Shown: positions 1-12,806 of the stretch, one piece after another | How positions within the stretch are numbered: position 1 is the first letter of the stretch | Layout: each line of letters begins with the position of its first letter | DNA from: Scenedesmus sp. ARA3 | Lineage: Eukaryota; Chlorophyta; Chlorophyceae; Sphaeropleales; Scenedesmaceae | Direction of reading: 5' to 3' | Assembly (NCBI GenBank): GCA_004335835.1 | Contig: RWJK01000154.1 | Location: 1 to 64,000 of the forward strand | DNA length: 64,000 bases | Made by a program: the position numbers and the translations under genes | The notes under the pieces: generated by a model | What the model saw: only the letters and a program-made list of their open reading frames with translations | The model's database searches: none | What the model was told of the DNA's origin: nothing

Positions 1-2558
<2,558 letters not shown>

Positions 2559-4530
2559 GTGTCCTTTGTACTTCGTTTGTAGTATATGGCGAGCAGCTGG
2601 GGCTGATGTTGTTGAGCGTGGCTTGGCACTGAGAAAAACCCAGCCCGCCAATACGGGAGGCGCGCGGTTCTCACTAGAGAACGCTTTCTGCGTGGCCAGC
2701 TGCTAAATACGGTGTCGGTCAGGAGGGTGTCGTAGAGCTGCGGGATAAACATCCGTGCACGCTGTGCCTCGGGATGTACGAAGCATGACAACCCACGACA
2801 ACGTGCACGTCCGACGAGTCCAGCTGGTCATCATGCACTCTGGTGAGCAGACACAGATTCAACATTTTCCCTTACAAACAAAATAGTACTTCCAAAACCA
2901 ACTCCAACGCGGCGGAGCATCAGTGGGTTGAGCACAGCATTTGCATGCGCACAGGCTGTGCGGCACAGCAACAGCAACGCAGCACATAACCAGGCAAATC
3001 ACCATATCACCAAGAAGACATGGCCGACGTGCCAGTCGAACCCTATCCTCGTTCAACCAAAAGCTACCAACAGCAAAACAACAGGCCGATGCCTGGCAGA
3101 TGCCTGCAATCATTGCCTGCGGCAGGCATCTGCGATGGACGACGCATGGGTAGGTAGCAGCCTGTCAGGACTTGTGCATGCATGTGCCCCAACATTTTGC
3201 ACAAGATTGCCTTGAGCCTATTTGAAATTCATCACGTGCTTAATAAACCACACGCTCGCAAGAGTGACACCGTTCAGCCTGGAACACATTAGAGCAGCAC
3301 GAGGACAATACGCATGCCCCATGGCCAGCAGCAAAAGGTAGCAGGGCAGCAGCTAGAGATACAACCAGCACAGCCGACGCAGAAGTCATGCTGCGCAACA
3401 CCTAGGAAAGTACACACGTGCCACAACGTATGACATCATATGTACTACATGCATGCCATGTATCCAACACATCACCATGCTATGTACCCCTGAACACCTG
3501 CGCTCATCAGCATCACAACAGTACAATGCTCTCACCACCTGAGACAACTCAACCCACATGCAACATGCCCCTATCCACAAACTATACCAATACATACTCA
3601 CAACACGTGTACACCATACTCACTAGGCGAAACTGATGCAGACAGCCCGCCGCACAGGGCAGCTTGCTGCTGCCAGCAGGCTGTGACAGGGCGTATTGCC
3701 AACCCCTTGATGAAGGTGCCTGCCGTGTCTGCATTCTGCAACGTAACGGTGGCTGCCAGGTACTACTGTGATATGGCAGCAGATAAGTGCTGCAACGACA
3801 CATATGTACTGATGCACATGCGTTGCCTCAAAAGATGCTAAGGAGTGCAGCCACACCATCTTGACTATGGCTGCATCGCGGCAGCGCATACTATGTATAC
3901 AACCACAAACACACACATGCTGTTCAAGCACCTGTGCTCACCGCATCATCTGCACACCTACTGCACACCTGCACAACAAAGCCAAGTCTAGCAACTTGGC
4001 CTGCCCCTAAACACTAGATTGCCTGCCAGCAGCAGCCAGGTTTGGCATGCTTTGCTCAACAGGCCCAAACAACCTCGCGCGTCCGTGCAACACAATCCAT
4101 TCAACAGATACAGGGGCCATGCCGGTGGCTGCATTATATGTGGCTGCATTATATGCGCAGCTGGTGAACACCAAACTAATGCCCCTCTGCCGAGGTGGCA
4201 CACATCGCACTGCGTGCACGCTCACCACCAATGAATCCTGGCCAGGTCAACTGTGAAAATGGATGTACACGTTTGATAATGGATGCACAGACGCTGATGT
4301 GCAATGGCCTGTCCGCTGCCGCCTGTATATACATGTAACGTCAACAACGGCAAGGGCAAGGGCAACAAACCCGCCCAAACAGCATGCAATCAACAGGGGC
4401 AGCAGCTGTCCTGCAACCTGCAACACTCTGACAGCACAAGGATGCTGCATCCTTGTGCTGTAGCAGAACGTCCCAGCTTCAGCAGCTGGTCACACAACAA
4501 GCAGCACACCAAGCACCAGCAGTAGCAAAA
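2559..4530. other. Intergenic region, no gene recognised
   Basis: Lies between the 5' end of the GT49 gene and the 3' flank of the DnaJ gene. Open frames are short and show no recognisable family, signal or splice-linked extension. It holds a short tandem duplication at about 4131-4155 (GGCTGCATTATATGT repeated) and the palindrome at 4431-4461. Confidence 0.6.
4431..4461. repeat. Perfect 15-bp inverted repeat with a 1-base centre
   Basis: Left arm ACAGCACAAGGATGC (4431-4445) and right arm GCATCCTTGTGCTGT (4447-4461) are exact reverse complements around a single T. It lies about 145 bp beyond the DnaJ stop codon and about 70 bp past the TGTAA candidate. Confidence 0.9.
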
Positions 4531-4537
4531 CACCAAC

Positions 4538-4542
4538 TTACA
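4538..4542 (-). terminator. TGTAA polyadenylation signal candidate for the DnaJ gene
   Basis: Minus-strand TGTAA about 65 bp past the stop codon at 4607. TGTAA is the usual poly(A) signal in Chlamydomonas and its relatives. Confidence 0.5.
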
Positions 4543-4606
4543 CACCCTTGCCTAGCCACCACTCACAAATCCACGCTGTGCCAGCCGCATAACACACATG
4601 CCTGCC

Positions 4607-5506
4607 CTACTGCGCTGGCAGGATGTGCCGCAGCTGCTCCTTCTGCTGCTGACTCAGCTGCCGAGGAAACTCCACCTCAAACTTCACATGCAGGTCACCC
4701 TTCCCGCCAGGCGCCTTACTAATCGGCATGCCCTCCCCATGCACCACCCGCACGCTGCCATGGCTCACAGGCTGCACCGCACTAATCGGCAGCTGCAGGG
4801 TGCGACCATCCGGCATGCGCAGCGCCGCAGTACCGCCTGTTAGCGCTGTTACAAGCGGCAGCTTGAGTGTTGCATGCAGGTCGTTGCCGCTGCGGGTGAA
4901 GGTAGCGTGGGGCTGCTGCCTCACAATGAGCACCAGGTCTGCAGAGGGGCCGCCGGGTGACAGCTCGTCGCCCTTGTTACAAAATGTTATTTTTGTGCCC
5001 TCCTTCCAGCCTGGCCTGACGTTGACCTCCAGCACCTGCAGGAGTGAGGAGTGAGGAGTGAGGAGTGAGGAGTGACGAGTGAGGGGGGCGCAGGGAGAGG
5101 CAAGGCGGGTGGGACAGCAGCGCAGGGATGCAAAGAGAGCTTGGCAGACAGCAGCGCAGGGCGCAGCGCAACGTTCGCTAGCGCAGAGCAACAGTTTCGC
5201 CAGCTGCAACCAAGCACCAGCGCAAGCACAGCTCTGAAGCACATGCTACCTCCAGCTCATGCACAAACCACACACCCTAGCTGGTTGCTGCCTGAACAAC
5301 GCCTTTTTCTGCTGCCGTCGCAGGCAGTGCGACCATCTGACAACAGCATCACTGCTGGAAGCACACTTCATTTTAGCTCACCTCCTGTACAGGCAGCGAC
5401 TTGCCGCTGGCAGCGTCCAGCACATGCCGCGTCACCCTCAGCCGCTTCACCGCCCCACAGTACAGCTCCTCCAGACTCAGCACCAGCGGCACACTCTGCA
5501 CCGCAG

Positions 5507-5540
<34 letters not shown>

Positions 5541-6361
5541 GTAGCGCGGACTGCCCCAGGCGTCCGCACTGCCCGGCCGCCCCTGTTGCCGCTGCTGCGC
5601 AGAATGCTGGAAGAATGACGACGGGCCGGCGCCTGCATCGTTGCTGCCGCCAGCCATGCCAAATCCAGCAAAGGGGTTTGTGCGCATGTCGCCTGCCTCA
5701 AATGCATCCTCATCTGCACCACCCATGCCACCAAACAAGTCAGCCATGCCACCATAACCTCCGCCCCTTCCCCTGCCGCGCTGTCCGCCGCTGCTGCTGC
5801 CGAACATGCTGCTGCTGCCGCTGCCAAACGGCCCTCCAGATGCCGAGGAGGAAAACATGCCGCTACCTCCAGGGCCACTTGACATGAACTGGAACTGAGC
5901 AGGGCCGCTGCTGCCGCCCATGCTGCCGAAAGGCCCTCCGCCCATACCTCCCATGCCGCCCAGCCCACCACCCAGCCCACCACCAAACAGCGATTCAAAC
6001 AGGCGGCGTGCTGTGTCTGGGTCCACGCCAGAGTAGCTGAAGTGGCTGCCTCCCGGTGCTGCTGCTGCACCATCAAAGCCGGCTGCTCCTGGGGCAGGCG
6101 CGCCGCCCTTCAGGCCCTCTGCAAGCACCCGCATATATGTTATATAACAGAGTGAACGGTCAAGTAACACAGTTGACGCATGCACATGGTGGAAGCAGCA
6201 CACGCGCCAGGAAGCAAGGAGGCACAAGCAAGTTCTGTCAACAAGGTGGGAACATTAGGCCAGGTGCTGAATGGGTGCTAGGAGGCTGCACCACGAAAAG
6301 CAGGGGGCACGCTGCTCTGCAACAATCCCAACATATAGATGCCTTGAGAACGCAACCACTG

Positions 6362-6400
<39 letters not shown>

Positions 6401-7065
6401 GTTGTGCTGTGCGGTGTTTGCTTCCCCTGCTCACCTTCACCATAGCAGTCGTACACTGCTCGCTTTTGAGGATCGCTGAGCACATCGTAGGCCTCTGCAA
6501 GCATGCACAGCAGCGCGTTTGCGGGCACAGAAAACACGGTCGGCCTTACACCATGCAATGTGCTGAACAGCAGGCCAGCATGCAATGCTGGACAGCACGG
6601 GTCTCACAACATGTCCTTGGTGTCAACTCTTGCAACAAGCAACTACTGGCTTCAGGTGCATGTGAAGTTGGTCAAGCAGGTACAAGCATGCATGATGGAA
6701 GCGGGCTCAGCTGCAATCTGTTGATGTGGTGCAAGCCGGCATTCGCCATTGCTGCTGCTGCTGACCCGTGCGCGCAACAGCTTGCATGAATGTGCCATGA
6801 GTTCAGCATACATCTAAATGCATCCACTCACCTGCAACCTCCTTGAATCGCTCCTCAGCGTACTCTGCAGGACAGCCAAGGCATGGTCAGGAACTCTGGA
6901 CTCAGGCATGTTCAGAAGTTCAGGCCAGGCCTGGTAGAGCGCACCTTTGTTGTTGAGGTTCTTGTCTGGATGATATTTCACTGCCTTCTTTCTGTAAGCT
7001 GCTTTGATCTCCTCGTCGCTGGCAGTTCGCCCAACACCTAGCAGCTTGTAATAGTCCAAGCCCAT
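4607..7065 (-). CDS. Class B (DNAJB-type) DnaJ/Hsp40 co-chaperone
   Basis: Five exons join in phase: 7065-6945, 6864-6832, 6494-6435, 6118-5382 and 5035-4607, giving 459 residues. The J domain opens the protein ([20 protein letters not shown], with HPDK about residue 32, then [12 protein letters not shown]). It is followed by a long Gly/Phe/Met-rich region and two C-terminal substrate-binding domains ([44 protein letters not shown]). No zinc-finger cysteines are present, so it is class B. Such proteins stimulate Hsp70 ATPase through HPD and deliver unfolded clients, usually in the cytosol or nucleus; no targeting peptide is seen. It is longer than the usual 340 residues because the G/F region is expanded and a poly-Gln tract sits before the first C-terminal domain. 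Confidence 0.93.
5036..5083. repeat. Seven-base minisatellite (GGAGTGA) at a DnaJ 3' splice site
   Basis: GGAGTGA is repeated five to six times directly next to the acceptor of the last DnaJ exon. On the minus strand it reads as CTCACTC repeats running into TGCAG, so it forms the pyrimidine-rich part of the intron end. Confidence 0.8.
6364..6399. repeat. (CTG)12 microsatellite in a DnaJ intron
   Basis: Twelve uninterrupted CTG units lie in the intron between DnaJ exons 3 and 4. Confidence 0.95.
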
Positions 7066-8658
7066 CGTGCTGCACTGCTGTAAGAAGGTGTAATCACGTC
7101 ACTTGTTCTCCTCGTGTCAAGAGCTGTGTGTAGCCAGGGCGCACACAAGCAGTTGCGGAAATTTGCGATCGCGCAGGAGTGTTTCACAGCGATCCAAGGA
7201 TAGTTAGGCACAAAACTCAGTTACGTTTGGTGTTGTGTCGGGTGGGGTGTCGCACGTTTGAGCCCGTCGGGTTCCTGGGGTCGGGCATGTTATGTTCGGG
7301 ATAGTTCTGGGCAGTTCTACCACCACGTAGCACGTGTGCCTTATTGTGGCCAATCTGACGATCAACAAACAGTATACACTCAAGCAACCTCGCCTGAAAG
7401 TGTTGATGTGTGAATGTGCTGCATCACATGATGGTCAAGCACGCTGTTTGGGCTTGCACAACTGTTGCAGGCATGGCACCAGTTTGCCAGGGCAGTGCAC
7501 GTAGGCCACAGGTGACAGTCTGGTTTCATGCAGATGTTGACCCAGAACGCAGACAAGCAATTTAATTTGCTGGACCAGCACCCAATGACGCTGCTGGCAA
7601 TGCCTTGTTGTCGCATGCTTGGCGGAGCCGGGTACAACCTTGGACTGTGGCGACCTGTAGGCGACTGCCAACCGCATGTATGGGCCATCCTCTTGCTCAG
7701 CTAGACATTGCTCAGCTAGACATTGACAAGAACTGCAGTTTGATACACCACAGTTCAGGCTGCCATGCTCAAAGTGCAATGGGACATGTATGTGCCCCAT
7801 CACGCGCTTGGACATCCGCAAGCTGCCAACAGGGCCCGGCCAGTGGTTTGCAGACGTCTTTTCTCACACTCAGGTTCGTCTGGTGCTAGCGCTGATGACA
7901 CCTGCGCAACCATATGTTTTGTGAGCGGATACTATATGTCAGTAGTGTGTTGCTGATGCGAGCTAATGTTGCCCTGCAACGTCCTGCAGGCGCCCAAGAT
8001 GCCCTTGGTGCTGCAGGCCACTGCTGGTGACCCTACGCTTCCCCTTGCCGTAGGTGATTCAAGTGCAGACACCGAGTTTTCATACGTTCAGCGCGAAGGC
8101 CAGAATGAAAATATTTGTGCCGCCCTTGAAGCACTGGTGACCTCTGCTTGCATGTCAGCCGAATGTGGCGGCGCTGGGCGCCCAGCCGGCTGGTTGTGTG
8201 AGGCTCATACAATTGAGCGGCAGGTCTGCTGCATCCAGAGTATAGCATTTGCAGCCCCCTCACTCGGTGGCCCTGTAAATCAAGAGTTGTCAAAGACTGT
8301 ATAAACCTAGGTGTGGTGGTTGTTTGTTCCTGTTGCTTCACGACTTTGACAACCTGCAGGCTGGCCAAACCCTGCTGCTTCAGCATTTCTTTATGACGGT
8401 CTGCGCCACTCAGCCTGCTGATTGTCGATGAAACTCATCATATACATCTAGTTTGGCAGTAATTGGCTTTGTTCAACAGATCTGCGCGAGTGCTCCACTT
8501 GTCGGTTGGAATCGGAGTGCAAGGCTCTCTGGCCAACTGACTCGGAAAACGCAAGAAATGCTGTTTTCAAAACTCTGAGGATGCGGGCTGGGCACAGCTG
8601 CCATCACGGCAAATTCGGCGGGAGCTTGCTGCTGCTTGGTTAGCAGGCAGAAGACCAG
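7066..8658. other. Intergenic region between divergent genes
   Basis: Upstream of both the DnaJ gene (-) and the poly-Gln gene (+), so it should hold both promoters. I see no convincing TATA box and no clear run of heat-shock elements. A 112-codon frame at 7966-8304 has no family match and no splice-linked partner. A direct duplication ATTGCTCAGCTAGAC lies at about 7705-7735. Confidence 0.5.
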
Positions 8659-10023
8659 ATGAGCCTGGAGGATTGGATGATGTCTCTGCCCCCCTGCATG
8701 GGGGGCAAGCGGCCACGCAGCCCCGTTGAAAAGCTGGCTGACTTGCAAGGCCAGGCCGATGCAGAAGATGAAGACAACTGGCGCAACAGCAAGCGGTACC
8801 TCAGTGAGGTGTGTGCCTGCTATCATTGCAGCCCAGGACAACCACAGCAGGAGGAACGTTCAATGCTTGCACAACTGCAAGATGGCTGGAGGCTACGTTG
8901 CAGCTGCATCCCTCTGTAGGATCACAGCAGTGCGGTCTGCATGCTGCCCAAGCGCCACATGGCATGCACCCTTCCACACAAAGCATGCTGCTTGCACGTC
9001 CAGTGCTCGTGCATACCTATGCACTGCAGTTTCGTGGCTCACCACATCACACTTGACATTATGCCCCGCAACTGTGCGGCTGTCGTGCAGGTGATTGCCA
9101 ACGGCTTCAGCCGCCTCAACTTTGGCATGCAGCAGCAGCAGCTCAGCCCTCAAGTGCTGAGCCTCACCAGCCCCAGGGCCACTGGCGGCTCAGGTGGCTG
9201 CTATGTTCAGCTGCCAGGGGGTATGCTATCACCACGGGATGGTGGCGAGTGGGATATGGAGATGGATTCACCGCCCGGGTGCCCAGGTAGCGGCAGCAGC
9301 GCAGGACAAGCAGCAGCAGCAGCAGCAGGCCAACGCACCTCGCGCTCACCGAGCGGCAAGGGCAATCGACCTATCATAGTCACAGAGGCGCTTGCAGGAC
9401 AGCAGGCATCCCCCACGGGCAGTCCTGGCGGCGGCGCCAGCGGCCACAGCCCAGTGCAGTACCCGTTCGGCAGCTATGTGAGCCCAGGGGCCAAGCCGCT
9501 GCCACCGCCAGCCTGGCAGATAGCAACTGGTGTTGCAGGAGTGGCTGCAGGCACTTTGGGTGCAGCAGGAGCGGTTGGAGCAGCACCAGCAGCAGGGGTG
9601 ACCGCTCCTGCAGTGCCGAAAGCGCTGAAGGCAACAGAGAAGGCACCCAACTCTCCTTCTGACCTGCCGGCATCCGGCAGCAACCTACGCAAAGTAGCTT
9701 TGCTGCGCTCGCTGCTTGCACGCACAGAACAGCACCTGCAACAGCAGCAACAGCAGCAGCAACAGCATGGGCAGCAGACACTAGAGCAGCTGCCACCTGG
9801 ACAGCAACACCTCCAGGAGCAACAAGCACACGCTGTGCACCAGCATGTACCAAGCAGCTGTCAGCTTCGGCAGCAGCAGCAGCCCTTTGGGTCTGCAGCG
9901 CCTGAGCACTTGCCAGAGCATGGTGGCACAGCAATGGCAGCAACAGGGGTTTTGCACGCTGTGGGTGCACAGACACATTCTGCGCAGTTTGGCGAGCCTC
10001 ATGGGCAAGGAGAACATCAAGGG

Positions 10024-10054
<31 letters not shown>

Positions 10055-10773
10055 GTCCTGCTGCCAGGGGCGTGGCTGGTGCAAACAGCGCAGCGGCCGC
10101 TGTTCATCACCAGGCTGCCTGCTCAACCCATTCAGATGACATGGAGTGCAGCAGCAGCAGCCTGTGTGACAGCGACAGCGAGGCGCATCAGCAGCGCGGC
10201 CGGGCAGCGGCAGTAGCATCAGACGCAGACCTAGCAACAAGTGCGCTGCTATGCACAGAGGTGCTGCCGCTGAGCAATGCTGAGATGCTCAGCGGCCACC
10301 ACCAGCAGCAGCAGCAGCGTCAGAATGTTGCATGGCCAAGACACCACCTGGCAGCACCGAAGCAGCAGCAGCAACAGGGCTACCTGGCCGGCTGTCCTCC
10401 TCTGCCATTTGGCCCGCAGCTACCAAGCCAGCTGGGCCAGCATGGCCCCTGGGTGGCCCAGCAGCATAACACGTTGCAGCAAGCGCAGCAGCAGCAGCCG
10501 ATGCGGCAGCAGGTGCTGCAGCCGCCAGCGCAGCACCAGCAGGACCAGCAGCCGACGTCCTTGGAGCTGACTGCGGAGCGGCTGCAGCAGCTGCGTGCCA
10601 AGGCACTGGCCAGCACCAGCAGGCTGACTGAGCTGGAGCCGGAGGACCTGGCGAGCCTGCAGCTGAGCATCACTGCCAGCCAAGCACGGCGCGGCTCCGC
10701 AGACCACACCCCTAGCCACCTGCACAGTGCGCGCGCGGCAGCAGAGGCACGGCGCCACTCCAGCCACATCTAG
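8659..10773 (+). CDS. Poly-Gln/Ala low-complexity protein, unknown function
   Basis: Two exons: 8659-8808 and 9091-10773. The junction keeps phase (KRYLSE joined to VIANGFSRLNFG), giving 610 residues. The N-terminal 70 residues look folded or conserved: MSLEDWMMSLPP, a KRPRSPVEKL basic stretch that could be a nuclear signal, then an acidic EDEDNW segment. The rest is mostly Gln, Ala, Ser and Pro, with several CAG-encoded Gln runs around residues 260-500. A more regular, possibly helical tail follows (AERLQQLRAKALASTSRL; LEPEDLASLQLSITASQARR). I do not recognise the family. A nuclear regulatory or scaffold protein is an inference from composition only. The large minus-strand frame opposite it at 9380-10240 is the antisense of this repeat-rich exon. 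Confidence 0.65.
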
Positions 10774-12602
10774 ACGTGCAGCGGCAGCAGCGTGCCTTGC
10801 TCTGGGGTCCAGATGCTTAGGGTAGTGAAGTGCCAGCCAATAGCACGGGACTCTGTGGTTGCTGCTGTGGGGCTGTCGGGCCTGGCCTTTTTGGTGGCAT
10901 CGACTGGTGCGCGGCATTGACTGGTGCGCAGCAACCGCTGCTCACATGTCTTGTTTTGCAGGTCCAGTTTTGCTGCTTTGTAGTGGCGAGCTGTGTGCTG
11001 CGCTTGATGTTTTGGCAGCTGTGATTGGGCGCATTCCTTTGCTGCTGCACTTTTGCAAGCGTGCTGCAACGGCTGTTTTGAGCGTCCAAGTCATTATTGT
11101 TACTTACTGACCGGGAACTATCAAGTGGACTGACTTGTGGCAGGCTTGCCCGTGTAGGGCACCCGAGTCTGAGTCTGAATGAAGCAGCAGCAAGCTGAAC
11201 TCGCCATTGATTAATGCTGGGGCTGGAGCCACTGCGTCTCTCTTGGCTCCTGGGCGGCCGTGCACTGCCATGTTGAAAGTCAAATGCAATACTATGTTGC
11301 GTTTCTCTGGGTGCCCGCTGCCTAGTGGGGTTGTGCTGCCATTTGTATTTGAGCTGGCAGCCACCCCATGCAGCGGAGCTTCCTTGCAATGAAGCAGTAA
11401 CGTTTATGTGTCGACATAATGAGGATAGGTGAGGCTTAGGAGTGCCACAAGCTGAGCGCTGGACATGCGCTTTGCCGACACTCTCCAGCATGTGCTGGTG
11501 CACCACATGCAACATGACATGTTGACGGAGAGATCGGGTCGGTTAGGATGACCAATACCTGGTGTTTTGGCAGGGCATGCCAAGACGTGGGTTGACCGTA
11601 GCGGGTGGTGTGATGGAGCAGCCATGATTTGGGGCGGTGGAGCCACCAGGAAACTGTGTGGCTGTGACAGAGTGTGTATATGTGCGTGTGACTGCGACAC
11701 ATGAGTCTTGGCTTGGCAGCAGTGGAAGAGCTGCAACAGTGCTCTGCGCTGCTGCGTATGACCGCAAAGGCATACATTTTTGGCTGGCACCTGTTCACCA
11801 TGCATGGAGCTGCAGCCAATACAGGCACCTGATGCTGGCCGGCCGGTTGCACCGACTGATGTTACAGCGCAGCCAGCTGGTGCGACTCTAGGACACCTCT
11901 AATGGCATGTTAGACTGCAGCTGAAAGACGCCTGCTACTCATGTCTTCTGCCATGTAGGCACAGCTGCACACCAACAGTGCACCCAGCAGGCCGCAGGCT
12001 GCACACGTATGCTGCGGCAGCAGCAGCAGGCAGCCTGCTTAGAACTTGCCAAGTGCGTACAATGTATGCTATGATGCCATTTGGTGTGCTGGAAGCCCTC
12101 GGAGTCGCGCGCGTGGCGCACGGGGTGCGTTACTTGTCGGCTTTACTTGTACTGAGTTTTGACTACCTTGTACTTGTGGCGGGGGTCTCCTGGTCCAGCA
12201 TTGCTTGAAGGTGCGTGAATGTGCATTCTAGATACGCCCTTTTTCTTGTATTCATGGCTTGCAAGCCGCAGTAAAGGTTTGTGTTGCCTGCTTGTGACAC
12301 CCAGGCTCTGCGATTCTGCATTGCAATGATCGCTCGGGGCTTGATATCACCTGCTTGCAGCTGGAGCTGGGTTGCCAGCTCATGCGTGTTGCGGTGGGTT
12401 GGCACTGCCACATGGCCTGTGGCACACGTCCTGCACTGTGCTGGTGCACGCGCTGCTGATATTGTTGCTCCGCTGCAACCATCATGTGTTGCTTGGTGTG
12501 ATCAACTTGTGGCTGATGACGTCTGCTGCTCACGACACTGCTGTTGCAATACTACGTGAATGCGTGCGCGGCACGTAGTGTTGCCACCCAGCTGCCGCCA
12601 CA

Positions 12603-12680
12603 GGAATTTTATTTTTCGTCTCAGCCGTCTTGCTTATTATTATATTTAAGGGTCCTTATTGAGAGACGAAAATAAAATTC
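12603..12680. repeat. AT-rich inverted repeat, hairpin or MITE-like
   Basis: Left arm GGAATTTTATTTTTCGTCTC (12603-12622) pairs with GAGACGAAAATAAAATTC (12663-12680), about 18 bp with one bulged base, around a 40-base AT-rich loop. Its composition is unlike the CAG-rich surroundings. No clear target-site duplication was seen. Confidence 0.7.
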
Positions 12681-12774
12681 ATAACGCTGTACAATAAATC
12701 AAATGACCTATATGTGCATGCAGAACCATAATCTGGCACCATGGCTTTGAGCCCGCCCTGAGCCTAAGGCGGTG

Positions 12775-12775
<1 letters not shown>

Positions 12776-12805
<30 letters not shown>
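12776..12805. repeat. (CTG)10 microsatellite, intergenic
   Basis: Ten uninterrupted CTG units about 100 bp from the AT-rich inverted repeat. Confidence 0.95.

Positions 12806-12806
<1 letters not shown>

Noticed and set aside
3020..3060. GGTTCGA on the minus strand as a possible tRNA T-loop
   Set aside because: The following bases do not fit the B-box and no acceptor stem or A-box could be folded around it. No tRNA or rRNA was found in the window.
5072..5887. Long plus-strand frame opposite DnaJ exons
   Set aside because: It is the antisense of the CAG-rich DnaJ exon and crosses its intron; no domain is seen.
7066..7400. Heat-shock elements before the DnaJ gene
   Set aside because: No run of three alternating GAA/TTC units could be found; the gene may be constitutive.
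7966..8304. 112-codon plus-strand frame before the poly-Gln gene
   Set aside because: No recognisable family and no phase-matched link to the next gene; may be 5' leader sequence.
9380..10240. 286-codon minus-strand frame
   Set aside because: Antisense of the poly-Gln gene; Leu-rich only because CAG reads as CTG on the other strand.
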